Source: Gammaproteobacteria bacterium (GTDB lineage Bacteria; Pseudomonadota; Gammaproteobacteria; Steroidobacterales; Steroidobacteraceae). From it: a stretch of DNA of 64,000 bases. Of this stretch, positions 1 to 8,271 are shown one piece after another; the stretch's first letter is position 1; each line of letters starts with the position of its first letter. A model generated the notes under the pieces. It searched no databases, had not been told where the DNA came from, and saw nothing but the letters and a program-made list of their open reading frames with translations. The stretch is taken from NCBI GenBank assembly GCA_947455595.1, contig CANGOP010000006.1, positions 62,001 to 126,000 on the forward strand, given 5' to 3'. A program made the position numbers and the translations under genes.

Positions 1-2
1 GC

Positions 3-215
3 TCGCGGGTACCGGCTGTACTCGCCGGTCCTACTTGCGACAGTATCGACGTGGTTCGTGAGGAAATTGAACTGCCCTTACTGGAGATTGGCGACGTTCT
101 CGTCGGACGGACGATGGGTGCGTATACCTCGTCAAGCGCTACCGACTTCAACTTCATCCGGCGCGCTAAGGTCATTGCCATCAATGAAAAGCCCGAATCT
201 GAATCAGCTGAGTAA
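3..215 (+). CDS. Ornithine/lysine decarboxylase, C-terminal fragment (cut by window start)
   Basis: The open frame from base 3 encodes the last 70 residues of a fold-III (alanine-racemase-like) PLP-dependent ornithine decarboxylase, which makes putrescine from ornithine. The motif GPTCDSIDVV near its start carries the active-site Cys-Asp region contributed across the dimer interface in this family, and it is followed by a conserved segment containing GDVLVGRTMGAYT and ending in ATDFNFIRRAKV. The rest of the gene, including the PLP lysine, lies upstream of the window. The stop overlaps the start of the following cytochrome gene by 32 bp. Whether it prefers ornithine or lysine cannot be decided from this tail. 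Confidence 0.85.
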   Translation, partial: SRVPAVLAGPTCDSIDVVREEIELPLLEIGDVLVGRTMGAYTSSSATDFNFIRRAKVIAINEKPESESAE

Positions 216-633
216 CCTGAACCCGTTATCGTCACGATGGCTATGGCCGTTCTGTGGTCTGGCGTTGTTCGCGGTCCTCACGGCCTGCGGTTCTGCACCA
301 CCCAAAGACCGTGGAGCCCAGTTGTATGTGGGTATGTGCCAGTCCTGCCATCAGTCGAACGGGCAGGGGGCAAAGGGCCTCTACGCCCCACTGGCCGGCA
401 CACCGGTTCCCAATGGTGATCCGGAAGAAATGATCAGTTGGATCCTCTACGGCGATCGTCCAGCGTCACTGCCCCGTGGGCAGTATTCGGGCGCGATGCC
501 ACAGTTTGGCTTTCTCTCCGATCAGGACGCTGCCGCTGTCGCGACGTTTGTACGTCGCTCGTTCGGAAACAACGCGTCGGAGGTAACACCTGAGGTGGTT
601 GCCCGAGTGCGCGCGCGCCATACAGCGCGCTGA
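184..633 (+). CDS. Lipoprotein cytochrome c, single haem
   Basis: 149-residue class I-type cytochrome c. A lipoprotein signal peptide ends in LTAC (Cys35), so it should be lipidated by Lgt and anchored with the haem domain in the periplasm. The haem site is CQSCH (residues 52-56), and the likely distal ligand is Met105 in GAMPQF. I chose the ATG at 184 because it gives a normal lipoprotein signal peptide; the open frame extends to 58, but that part only shadows the decarboxylase. An AAGG lies about 12 nt upstream. The start lies inside the end of the decarboxylase gene, so the two are probably cotranscribed. Its role as electron acceptor is not identifiable. Confidence 0.85.
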   Translation: MKSPNLNQLSNLNPLSSRWLWPFCGLALFAVLTACGSAPPKDRGAQLYVGMCQSCHQSNGQGAKGLYAPLAGTPVPNGDPEEMISWILYGDRPASLPRGQYSGAMPQFGFLSDQDAAAVATFVRRSFGNNASEVTPEVVARVRARHTAR

Positions 634-674
634 GGGCGGCCGGTGGCAGTAGACTTCATGTTGAGGTGTTCGCC

Positions 675-1130
675 ATGACGACCGCTATCCACCGACGAGT
701 ACGAGCGCTGCAGCAAGGATCCGATCCGACCTATCTGGCTAGGCTTAAGAGCGGATGGTTTGTGATGGGTGATCCACAAGTGATTGCCGGCTACTGCCTA
801 TTGTTACCGGATCCCGTGGTGCCTGATTTAAACGCGCTCTCATACGATGTGCGGAATCAGTTCCTAGGCGACATGGCCGCGTGCGGTGATGTGTTGCGTG
901 ACGTCATGGGTGCGGTGCGGATCAACTACGCCATGTTCGGCAATGTGGAGCCGGCGTTGCATGCGCATCTGTTTCCGCGCCGGCTGGATGAGCCGGCCGA
1001 TTGTGTGACCGCGCAACCCTGGGCTTTGGACTGGTCAGCTGCGCCGATCTTTGATTCGGCTAAGCACCGCCCATTGATGGAACGGTTGCAGCGCGCTGTG
1101 CTGACTCACCTGCCGGGTGCGTCGATCTAA
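675..1130 (+). CDS. HIT-family nucleotide-binding protein with an incomplete histidine triad
   Basis: 151-residue histidine-triad (HIT) domain protein. The motif region reads ALHAHLFPR: the middle and last histidines (His96 and His98) are present, but the first His of the H-x-H-x-H triad is Ala94. HIT proteins hydrolyse or transfer nucleoside phosphates, and the middle His is the usual nucleophile, so activity may be kept. I took the ATG at 675 because TTGAGG sits 8 nt upstream; a GTG at 666 is in frame. The stop overlaps that of the convergent thioredoxin-domain gene by two bases. The substrate is unknown. Confidence 0.75.
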   Translation: MTTAIHRRVRALQQGSDPTYLARLKSGWFVMGDPQVIAGYCLLLPDPVVPDLNALSYDVRNQFLGDMAACGDVLRDVMGAVRINYAMFGNVEPALHAHLFPRRLDEPADCVTAQPWALDWSAAPIFDSAKHRPLMERLQRAVLTHLPGASI

Positions 1131-3223
1131 TCGGCGTCGAGTTCGAGCCCGTTACGCAAATGGCGGATGAGAGCGGGAAAATTCTCGAAGAGGGCTTCAC
1201 AGCGGCCATCGCGGCAGACGTAAATCTGCCCACTCGCTGTGGCGGGCTTATCCTGCAGCCAGGCGGGTAAACCCTCGGCGGAGTCTGGAATGGCGACGAC
1301 CATGCGGCGCGGCGCGTATAGGCGCGCCAGTTCCCGCTGCCAACGATGAATGATGGGCAGGGGGCCGCGAAGGATGACGCAATCGATGCCCTCGATTGAA
1401 TCCTCCAGCGCATCGAGCAGCGTTGCATGGCTTGGCAGGTGCGACTCCATCTGAACCGCCGCGGCAACCAAAATGCGTTGCGCAGCGTCTGAGTAACGCG
1501 TCTCGCCCGTGACGGCCGACAGTCTCAACAAAGCCCGCGCGGCGACGCCATTGCCGGACGGCGCGGCATCATCGGAAAACCATGTCGGGCGGAAGATCAG
1601 TTTTTCCGCATCGTGGGCGGTTAGCCAGAGTCCACCATTCTGTTGATCCTGAAACTGAGTCAGCAAGGTGTCGGCCAGCCAGAGTGCAAGGTTAAGCAGG
1701 CCGATATCCCATTGCGCTTCGAGCAAGGCCAGGGTGGCATCGAGCAAGAGCGCGTAATCGTCCGCAAAAGCATCGTCCCCCGCTAGGCCCTCTGCAAAGG
1801 TCGATTTTAAGCGATTGTTCACCAACAAGTTTTCACGAACAAATGCCATTGCAGAGTGGGCGGCGCTTAAGTAGTCATTGCGTCCCAACAGCCGCCCTGC
1901 CATCGCGAGGTGGCCAATCGCGAGGGCATTCCAAGAAACGACGATCTTAGGGTCGCGCTGCACAGCCGTCCGCTGGTTTCGACGACTCCGCAGTGCCTCA
2001 AGAGCGCTTTCGACTCGCGTCTCACAATCAACACGGCTCAAACCCGTTCTGTCGGCAACCTCATCCCATGAGTTCTGTGGGTGCAGATGCCATTGTCCGA
2101 GCGGCGCATTGGGCGTGCCATGCAGTCCAAAGCGATGACGCAAGACGTCCAGTGCGTCGGGCGAAACGACCTTCTCGATCTCGAGTTGCGACCACAAGAA
2201 AGGCTGGCCCTCCATCTGGGTGAACTCAGCATTCAGGTTTGCTGCAAAGGGCCCCGCAGGCAGTTGTAGCGCGTGAAGGATCCAATCAGCCGTGCGGGTC
2301 GCCGTCGTCGCAAACAGTGGTTCACCGGTCGCAATCGCCGCTTGTGTGTAAGTGCCGAGGAGCCAGGCATTTTCAACCAGTCGTTTCTCAAATCGGGGGA
2401 TCATCCATGCGCGATCAGTGGACTGTCGGAAGAACCCACCATCTACGATATCCTGCACACCCGACTCCGCCATGCGCGTCAGGGTGAGGGTGGCCATGTA
2501 CAGGGCTTGTAGGTCAGGAGCCGCGTCCAGTTGGCTCGCTGACCAGTGTCGTAATAATCGGTTGATAAAGCCCGGAAGCAGTAACTTCTGACCGGAGCCG
2601 AATCCGCCGTACTGAGCATCGAATTCGATTTCCAACTGCTGCCGTGCGCGACCCAAGGTGTCAGCGCTTGGCAATGCAGAGTGGGCGTCGGTCTCGGTCA
2701 GTTGAGCGAGCAAGCTTTTGAGTTGCTGGTGTTGCTCGCTGATGGTCGTGGCCGAAGCGGCGCAGTAGTCGGCAATTCGGCCGAGCAAGTCCGCCAGTCC
2801 TGGCATCTCACCGGCAGTCGACACCGGAAAGTAGGTGCCCCCGAAAAACGGCATCTGGTCGTCGGGTGTTAGAAAGACGTTCAGAGGCCAACCACCAGGT
2901 TCTTGCGTCAGCGCCTGCAAGGCCATTTGATACACGCGATCTAGGTCCGGACGCTCATCGCGATCCACTTTGATGCACACAAAGCGATCATTCAGTACGG
3001 CGGCGACCGCTTCATTGGAGAACGACTCATGGGCCATGAGGTGGCACCAATGACAGGCCGAGTGGCCGATAGACAAGAAGATCGGCTTGCGCTGGATCCT
3101 GGCCGTCGTGAGCGCGTCGGCGCTCCAGGGATACCAGGCGACCGGCTGCGAGGCATGTTCGCGCAGGTGCAGGCTGGTGGTCTGCGCGAGTCTATGGGTA
3201 AGCGCTATGGAGTTCGGCTGCAT
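1127..3223 (-). CDS. Thioredoxin domain-containing protein, YyaL/SSP411 (DUF255) family
   Basis: 698-residue member of the DUF255 family, conserved from bacteria to human SPATA20. The N-terminal thioredoxin-like domain has a CHWC redox motif at residues 57-60 within SACHWCHLM, followed by the family segment around GGWPLNVFLTPD. The remaining 500 residues form the (alpha/alpha)6-barrel-like region related to sugar epimerases and cellulases. The enzymatic function of the family is not established. The ATG at 3223 follows an in-frame TTG at 3226; neither has a clear ribosome site. The length matches the family. It overlaps the stop of the HIT gene. Confidence 0.88.
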   Translation of the reverse strand: MQPNSIALTHRLAQTTSLHLREHASQPVAWYPWSADALTTARIQRKPIFLSIGHSACHWCHLMAHESFSNEAVAAVLNDRFVCIKVDRDERPDLDRVYQMALQALTQEPGGWPLNVFLTPDDQMPFFGGTYFPVSTAGEMPGLADLLGRIADYCAASATTISEQHQQLKSLLAQLTETDAHSALPSADTLGRARQQLEIEFDAQYGGFGSGQKLLLPGFINRLLRHWSASQLDAAPDLQALYMATLTLTRMAESGVQDIVDGGFFRQSTDRAWMIPRFEKRLVENAWLLGTYTQAAIATGEPLFATTATRTADWILHALQLPAGPFAANLNAEFTQMEGQPFLWSQLEIEKVVSPDALDVLRHRFGLHGTPNAPLGQWHLHPQNSWDEVADRTGLSRVDCETRVESALEALRSRRNQRTAVQRDPKIVVSWNALAIGHLAMAGRLLGRNDYLSAAHSAMAFVRENLLVNNRLKSTFAEGLAGDDAFADDYALLLDATLALLEAQWDIGLLNLALWLADTLLTQFQDQQNGGLWLTAHDAEKLIFRPTWFSDDAAPSGNGVAARALLRLSAVTGETRYSDAAQRILVAAAVQMESHLPSHATLLDALEDSIEGIDCVILRGPLPIIHRWQRELARLYAPRRMVVAIPDSAEGLPAWLQDKPATASGQIYVCRDGRCEALFENFPALIRHLRNGLELDAD

Positions 3224-3308
3224 CAAGAGGATCGGTGAGTGCTAAGGGTGGGATAGAATGGGGACACTATACGCAACCGGTGCGGCCCTCGCCGCTGACC
3301 CCTATCCC

Positions 3309-4544
3309 ATGAATGACTATCTCGATTCGACCGTGCCGGAAGGTACGGAGTCTGGTTCTGATCTCCCTGTCGTGCGTCTGAAAAAGCACGAGGACCGCCG
3401 GGTGTCTGCCGGACATCTGTGGATCTTCAGCAATGAAATCGACACGGCGGCGACACCCCTGGCGGGATTTGAGCGTGGGTCCCTCGTCCAGGTGCGATCG
3501 GATCGCGATCGCTTTATGGGGTATGGCTACATCAACCCCAACTCGCTCATCTCAGTGCGGTTGTTGGGGCGGGATCGGAAATTTGCGCCGGGGCCTTCGT
3601 TGATCGTGCATCGACTACGGATCGCACTGTCGCTCAGACAGCGGTTTTTCGATGGCCCTTACTATCGATTGGTGCATGGCGAGTCGGATGGATTACCAGG
3701 CCTCGTTGTCGATCGCTTTGGTGACGTGCTGGTTGTGCAAATTGGCACGGCGGGTATGGAGGCGATGAAAGAGGCGATCGTCGACGCTCTTGTTAAAGTC
3801 GTGAAAGCCCAAGTCGTGGTGTTTAAGAACGATTCGGGGGCGCGCGAACTCGAGCAGTTGCCGCTCTATGTCGAGGCTGCGGTGGGCCACTTGCCCTCGC
3901 ACGTGCAAGTTGTCGAGCGCGGCGCGACCTTCCAGGCGCCACTCGCTGATGGGCAGAAAACAGGCTGGTTTTACGATCAAGCGGCGAACCGATGGCAGTT
4001 TCTTCCATTGCTCAAAGGCTCTGCTCGCATCCTCGACGTGTTCAGTTACGTGGGTGCATGGGCGGTGCCGGCCGGCATCGATGGCGCTGAGGTGACCTGT
4101 GTGGATTCCTCGCAATCGGCATTGGAGGCAGCGCAAGCGAATGGCTCGGCGAATGGTGTCGCGGTGCAGACCCTGCGCGGCGATGCGTTTGAGGTGTTAG
4201 AAGCCTTGGTTGCAGCTGGTGAGAAGTTTGATAGCGTCATCGTTGACCCCCCGGCCTTCATTAAGCGCCGTAAAGATGCGCCGAAAGGCGAGGCTGCGTA
4301 TAAGCGCATCAATCAGTTGGCGATGCAGCTGTTGCCTCGGGATGGTCTGCTGGTGAGCTGCTCTTGCTCGTATCATCTGGCGGCAGACGCCTTGATCGAT
4401 TCGATTCAGAAAGGTGCTCGGCACTTGTCGCGCTTTGCGCAGGTGGTGGCGACGGGTGGTCAGTCCCCCGATCACCCGATTCATCCGGCCATTCCTGAGA
4501 CGCGCTATCTGAAGGCTTACCTGTCGCGTATTACCCACGATTGA
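3309..4544 (+). CDS. rlmI: Class I SAM-dependent 23S rRNA cytosine methyltransferase (RlmI type)
   Basis: 411-residue RlmI/RlmK-family methyltransferase, expected to make m5C in 23S rRNA (C1962 in E. coli). A PUA-like N-terminal domain (LKKHEDRRVSAGHLWIF) precedes an EEHEE region and a Rossmann methyltransferase domain with SAM motif LDVFSYVGAWAVPA, DPPAF, and a Cys-rich SCSCS, where the family places its catalytic cysteine. An in-frame ATG at 3258 would add 17 residues not typical of the family and overlaps a TAGAAT hexamer that could be a -10 box, so I prefer 3309. The next gene follows after 7 bp. Confidence 0.88.
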   Translation: MNDYLDSTVPEGTESGSDLPVVRLKKHEDRRVSAGHLWIFSNEIDTAATPLAGFERGSLVQVRSDRDRFMGYGYINPNSLISVRLLGRDRKFAPGPSLIVHRLRIALSLRQRFFDGPYYRLVHGESDGLPGLVVDRFGDVLVVQIGTAGMEAMKEAIVDALVKVVKAQVVVFKNDSGARELEQLPLYVEAAVGHLPSHVQVVERGATFQAPLADGQKTGWFYDQAANRWQFLPLLKGSARILDVFSYVGAWAVPAGIDGAEVTCVDSSQSALEAAQANGSANGVAVQTLRGDAFEVLEALVAAGEKFDSVIVDPPAFIKRRKDAPKGEAAYKRINQLAMQLLPRDGLLVSCSCSYHLAADALIDSIQKGARHLSRFAQVVATGGQSPDHPIHPAIPETRYLKAYLSRITHD

Positions 4545-4551
4545 GGGTGTG

Positions 4552-5310
4552 ATGGACGCCGATCTTGCGGTTCGGGCAGTCCTGAAGGCGCTGGTGCTGC
4601 CACCGGCAGGGTCCGTGTGGATGGTGTGCGTCGGTCTTTGGGCATTTCGAAACGGACGACGATGGGGTTGGCTCGCCATCGGCGCGGGATTATCGACCCT
4701 GCTGGTGTTGTCGATGCCGATTGTTGCCGACGGTCTTGCGATGCGGGCGGCAAGTGCGCTGCCGTATCCCGACTGGGATGGTCGGCCGCAACAGGCGATT
4801 GTGGTTTTGTCGGGGGGTATCCGCGTCAATGCCAACGCCGCGTCGGGGGCTGATGTGCGTGCGGTCACCCTGACACGGCTTGCGGCCGGAGCAGCTTTGG
4901 CGCGGCGCACCGGGCTGCCCTTGTTGCTGTCGGGCGGGGCCGTCGAGACAGGGCCACCCGATGCGGCTGTGATGGCGTCCGTGTTGGAGCACGCATTTGG
5001 GTTAAAGGCCGCCTTCATTGAGGATCGCTCACGCAATACCCATGAGAATGCGCTCGAATCGGCACGCATCCTGCGCGGCGCCGGAATTGATCGTGTTTGG
5101 TTGGTTTCGAGTGACGTTCACCTGCCGAGGGCTGTCGCAGAATTCCAACGGGCGGGCCTGAGCGTGCAGGTCGTTCCAGCCGGCGGTCCAATCCGGTTGC
5201 CGCAAGGTGTCCTGGCCTGGTTACCCCAGCCTTGGGCCTTGGAGGAAAGCCACTCGGTGCTATACGAGTGGCTAGGCGACCTCGTCATGCGGCTCCCTAG
5301 CCGCTACTGA
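4552..5310 (+). CDS. ElyC/SanA/YdcF family (DUF218) membrane protein
   Basis: 252-residue DUF218 protein. Two hydrophobic segments (about residues 10-30 and 40-62) precede the soluble domain with VVLSGG, LLLSGG, the SRNTHENA motif and VWLVSSDVHLPRA. In E. coli the ElyC relative affects envelope biogenesis at low temperature and SanA affects vancomycin permeability; the chemistry is not settled. The ATG at 4552 has GAGGG immediately upstream; a GTG at 4549 is in frame. It lies 7 bp after rlmI and 40 bp before lgt, which fits an envelope role, though that is only context. Confidence 0.8.
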   Translation: MDADLAVRAVLKALVLPPAGSVWMVCVGLWAFRNGRRWGWLAIGAGLSTLLVLSMPIVADGLAMRAASALPYPDWDGRPQQAIVVLSGGIRVNANAASGADVRAVTLTRLAAGAALARRTGLPLLLSGGAVETGPPDAAVMASVLEHAFGLKAAFIEDRSRNTHENALESARILRGAGIDRVWLVSSDVHLPRAVAEFQRAGLSVQVVPAGGPIRLPQGVLAWLPQPWALEESHSVLYEWLGDLVMRLPSRY

Positions 5311-5350
5311 ACCCACGATATGGCCGTGAGTTTCGTTAAACTGTGCGCCT

Positions 5351-6169
5351 ATGATCCCTTATCCCCATATTGACCCTGTGCTCCTCGCCTTGGGGCCTTT
5401 GAAGGTTCGCTGGTACGGGATTGCCTATGTCGCGGGATTTTTGGCGGCCTGGTGGCTCGCCAAACGCCGGGCTTCGGATCCTCGTTCGACATGGACCGTC
5501 GTCGATATTGAAGATCTGATTTACTTTGCGGTCTTCGGCGTCGTCATTGGCGGTCGCTTGGGTTACCTGTTCTTTTATGGCCAGGAGCAACTCGCTCATG
5601 ACCCATCCTATTGGTACAAGGTTTGGGAAGGCGGGATGAGTTTCCACGGCGGGCTGATCGGCGTCCTGGTTGCGCTGTGCTTCTTTGCCTATCGCCGCGG
5701 TCGGGCCGTCGGCGATGTCTTTGATTTTGTCGCACCGATACCGGGTATCGGCATTCTCTGCGGTCGTGTGGCGAACTTCGTTAATGGTGAATTGTGGGGT
5801 AAGCCGACCGACTTGCCGTGGGGCTTTGCAGTCCCGACAGAGCAAGGCACCGTCGTGCTGCATGCCTCGCAGCTGTACGAAGGCGTGCTTGAGGGTCTGG
5901 TGATGTTTGTGTTGCTGTGGGCCTTCACCCGCACGCCGAGACCTCGATGGGTGCCGTCGGGTCTCTTTCTGCTTCTTTATGCCGTGTTCCGAATTCTGAT
6001 CGAATTTGTCCGCGTGCCCGATGCCCAGTTGGGGTATCTGGCGTGGGACTGGCTCACCATGGGCATTCTGCTGTCGATCCCCATGTTTTTGGCGGGCACG
6101 ATCATGCTGATCGTCGGCTACCTGCGGCGTACGCCGACCGGAAACATGCAGTCGGCAGCGGCTGACTAA
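5351..6169 (+). CDS. lgt: Prolipoprotein diacylglyceryl transferase
   Basis: 272-residue inner-membrane enzyme that transfers diacylglycerol from phosphatidylglycerol to the lipobox cysteine of prolipoproteins. The conserved FHGGLIG loop, the signature around [15 protein letters not shown], and the HASQLYEG segment are all present with seven predicted membrane helices. It would act on lipoproteins such as the cytochrome at 184, RlpA and LolB in this window. thyA begins 2 bp after its stop, the lgt-thyA order common in gammaproteobacteria. A TAAACT hexamer at 5337-5342 sits 8 nt before the ATG and no ribosome site is visible, so the transcript may have a very short leader. Confidence 0.96.
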   Translation: MIPYPHIDPVLLALGPLKVRWYGIAYVAGFLAAWWLAKRRASDPRSTWTVVDIEDLIYFAVFGVVIGGRLGYLFFYGQEQLAHDPSYWYKVWEGGMSFHGGLIGVLVALCFFAYRRGRAVGDVFDFVAPIPGIGILCGRVANFVNGELWGKPTDLPWGFAVPTEQGTVVLHASQLYEGVLEGLVMFVLLWAFTRTPRPRWVPSGLFLLLYAVFRILIEFVRVPDAQLGYLAWDWLTMGILLSIPMFLAGTIMLIVGYLRRTPTGNMQSAAAD

Positions 6170-6171
6170 CG

Positions 6172-6966
6172 ATGCGCCAATATATTGATTTGTTGCGTCA
6201 TGTACGCTCCCAGGGTGCCATCAAGGAAGACCGCACTGGCACCGGAACAGTCTCCGTTTTTGGTTGGCAAATGCGCTTTGCTTTGTCTGACGGGTTCCCG
6301 CTGGTCACCACCAAGAAACTGCATGTCCGGAGTATCTTTCAGGAATTGTTGTGGTTTCTCCGTGGGGAAACCAATGTCGCGTCGCTACGCGACGTCGGCG
6401 TGACAATCTGGGACGAGTGGGCCGATCCCGAAGGCAATCTCGGCCCGGTGTACGGCAAGCAATGGCGTGAGTGGTTGGCAGCGGATGGTCGCCGCATCGA
6501 CCAAATGGCTGACGTGATCGAGACAATCCGCCGCAATCCGGATTCGCGCCGGCTCATCGTCAGCGCTTGGAACGTAGGTGAGTTGGACCGAATGGCGCTT
6601 CAGCCGTGCCATGCCTTCTTTCAGTTTTATGTCGCCGGCGGTCGATTGAGTTGTCAACTCTACCAGCGTAGTGCTGACCTGTTTCTCGGCGTGCCCTTCA
6701 ATATCGCCAGCTATGCGCTCTTGACCCATATGGTTGCCCAACAGTGCGATCTGGAGCCGGGAGAGTTCATCTGGACCGGCGGCGACTGCCACATCTACTC
6801 AAATCACTTTGATCAGGTCGATCTGCAGTTGAGCCGCGAACCGCTGCCGCTGCCCCGACTGGTGATCAAGCGCCGACCTCCAACGTTGTTCGATTATGTC
6901 TACGAGGATTTTGAAATCCTCGGATACCAGAGTCATTCTGCCATCAAGGCGCCTGTCGCCGTTTAA
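6172..6966 (+). CDS. thyA: Thymidylate synthase
   Basis: 264-residue ThyA, the same length as the E. coli enzyme; it methylates dUMP to dTMP using methylene-tetrahydrofolate. Visible signatures are EDRTGTGT and [10 protein letters not shown] at the N-terminus, the catalytic cysteine in LQPCHAFFQ, and QRSADLFLG and HIYSNHFDQ near the dUMP site. The dihydrofolate it produces would be recycled by FolA, encoded separately at 28318. The gene is tightly linked to lgt (2 bp) and its stop is 37 bp before the SET-domain gene. Confidence 0.97.
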   Translation: MRQYIDLLRHVRSQGAIKEDRTGTGTVSVFGWQMRFALSDGFPLVTTKKLHVRSIFQELLWFLRGETNVASLRDVGVTIWDEWADPEGNLGPVYGKQWREWLAADGRRIDQMADVIETIRRNPDSRRLIVSAWNVGELDRMALQPCHAFFQFYVAGGRLSCQLYQRSADLFLGVPFNIASYALLTHMVAQQCDLEPGEFIWTGGDCHIYSNHFDQVDLQLSREPLPLPRLVIKRRPPTLFDYVYEDFEILGYQSHSAIKAPVAV

Positions 6967-7003
6967 TGTTTATGACTGTCTTATTTCAAGAGGCTTCCGC
7001 TGC

Positions 7004-7669
7004 ATGAAGAGTTCTGATGCTGTGCCCCTTTACCGGGTTCGTCGATCCAAAATTCATGGAACTGGTGTCTTCGCTGCGAGCGACATCAAGAAAGGAACTC
7101 GGATCAGTGAGTATGTAGGCGACCGTATCTCGCATGCCGAGGCCGATCGTCGTTACGCTGATAAGGCAGACGACGACAATCATACGTTTTTGTTCACCGT
7201 CGATAACCGCATCGTCATTGATGGCGGCGTAGGCGGCAACGACGCTAAGTACATCAACCATTCGTGCGATCCAAATTGCGAAACCGTGATTGATAAGCGT
7301 CGAGTCTTCATCGAAGCGATTCGCGATATTCGTAAGGGTGATGAACTCGGATATGACTACCTGATCGAGCGTGACGACTCGGACCCGCCCGATGTCGATG
7401 TGATCTGGGCCTGTCGCTGTGGGTCGCCGAAGTGCAGAGGCACAATGTTGCTGCCCCGCAAGCCGAAGCGTAAAAAAGCCAAGAAGACGGCGAAGAAGAA
7501 AGCCAAAAAGAAGGCAAAGTCGACCGCTAAGGCCAAGGGTAAAGCTGTTGCGAAGAAGACGTCGACAAAGGGTCGCGCGAAGACGCAATCAGCTCCGGTT
7601 GTCTCTAAAAAGAAGAAAAAATCCACCCCCCCACGTAAGGGCGGCGGAACGACACGTCGAGGCCGCTGA
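7004..7669 (+). CDS. SET-domain protein lysine methyltransferase with histone H1-like tail
   Basis: 221-residue SET protein. The core has the N-terminal GTGVFAA turn (19-25), the NHSCDPN motif (85-91), ELGYDY (114-119) and a post-SET cysteine cluster CRCGSPKC (137-144), which with Cys88 should bind zinc as in eukaryotic SET enzymes. Residues 151-221 form a low-complexity tail in which 33 of 71 residues are Lys or Arg (KKAKKTAKKKAKKK type), resembling bacterial H1-like DNA-binding tails. The frame opens at 6896, but that part lies inside thyA and lacks family similarity; the ATG at 7004 has AAGAGG about 11 nt upstream. The expected activity is SAM-dependent lysine methylation; the substrate is unknown. 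Confidence 0.85.
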   Translation: MKSSDAVPLYRVRRSKIHGTGVFAASDIKKGTRISEYVGDRISHAEADRRYADKADDDNHTFLFTVDNRIVIDGGVGGNDAKYINHSCDPNCETVIDKRRVFIEAIRDIRKGDELGYDYLIERDDSDPPDVDVIWACRCGSPKCRGTMLLPRKPKRKKAKKTAKKKAKKKAKSTAKAKGKAVAKKTSTKGRAKTQSAPVVSKKKKKSTPPRKGGGTTRRGR

Positions 7670-7684
7670 GTCGTCTTACAGGAG

Positions 7685-7709
7685 GCGCTCACGAACGAAT
7701 CGTGAGCGC
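7685..7709. promoter_or_regulatory. Perfect inverted repeat over the ribosome site and GTG start of the 2OG oxygenase
   Basis: Arms GCGCTCACGA (7685-7694) and TCGTGAGCGC (7700-7709) are exact reverse complements with a 5-nt loop. The right arm contains the GTG start at 7702, and the left arm begins at the edge of the GGAGG at 7681-7685. In RNA this would be a strong hairpin holding the start codon in a stem; in DNA it could be an operator. There is no T-tract after it, so it is not an intrinsic terminator. Confidence 0.6.
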
Positions 7710-8271
7710 ACTCGCCGGGCCCGGTTATGCCGTGATCCCCGACTATGCCGGGGCACGGTTGGTTCAGTCGCTTTTGACCTCGCGCTTAGACCGGCAGCGC
7801 CTTGGTCAGTTTCAGGCAGCGGGCGTTGGTGTGGGCGGACGCCACGCCATCCGCACGGATATCCGCGGTGATCGCATTGCATGGGTTGATGAGCCACGTG
7901 CTGTCGCCGAAGCTGAATTCTTGGCGGACCTCGACGTGCTGCGTCTCAACCTAAACCGATCACTGATGGTCGGTCTTCACGACGTGCAGATGCACTTCGC
8001 TAGCTTCGCGCCCGGCTTTGGTTATGTGCGCCATCTCGATCGGTCGCCTGGCGGCCTCGACCGGGTGGTGAGCGTGGTCTATTACCTCAACACGGAATGG
8101 GAGCCAGGTGACGGCGGAGAATTGCAGATTGAGACGGACGCCGGTCCGGTCCTTGTCAGTCCGAGAGCCGATACGCTGGTGATGTTTTTGAGCGATCGGT
8201 TCATCCACGCGGTTCTCCCGGCCCTTCGTGAGCGACATAGCCTGACCGGATGGTTTCACCGACGCGCTTAA
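7702..8271 (+). CDS. 2OG-Fe(II) oxygenase, prolyl-4-hydroxylase (SM-20/EGLN) type
   Basis: 189-residue double-stranded beta-helix oxygenase. The iron ligands are His111 and Asp113 (RHLDRS) and His169 (FIHAVLP). Arg178 in ERHSLTGWF is positioned as the 2-oxoglutarate-binding arginine. The family includes human PHD2, and a Pseudomonas homologue hydroxylates a proline of EF-Tu; the target here is not known. GTG at 7702 is the only start near the GGAGG at 7681, but its spacing is 16 nt and an inverted repeat covers it. It follows the SET gene by 32 bp, and its stop overlaps that of the convergent MocR gene. Confidence 0.85.
   Translation: MSALAGPGYAVIPDYAGARLVQSLLTSRLDRQRLGQFQAAGVGVGGRHAIRTDIRGDRIAWVDEPRAVAEAEFLADLDVLRLNLNRSLMVGLHDVQMHFASFAPGFGYVRHLDRSPGGLDRVVSVVYYLNTEWEPGDGGELQIETDAGPVLVSPRADTLVMFLSDRFIHAVLPALRERHSLTGWFHRRA

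Noticed and set aside
4197-5069. 290-codon minus-strand frame across the rlmI/ElyC junction
   Set aside because: It spans two real plus-strand genes in a shadow frame and has a biased Arg/Ser/Thr composition with no domain.
6896-7003. 36-residue extension of the SET protein into thyA
   Set aside because: It overlaps the thyA end in another frame, and the ATG at 7004 has its own ribosome site.
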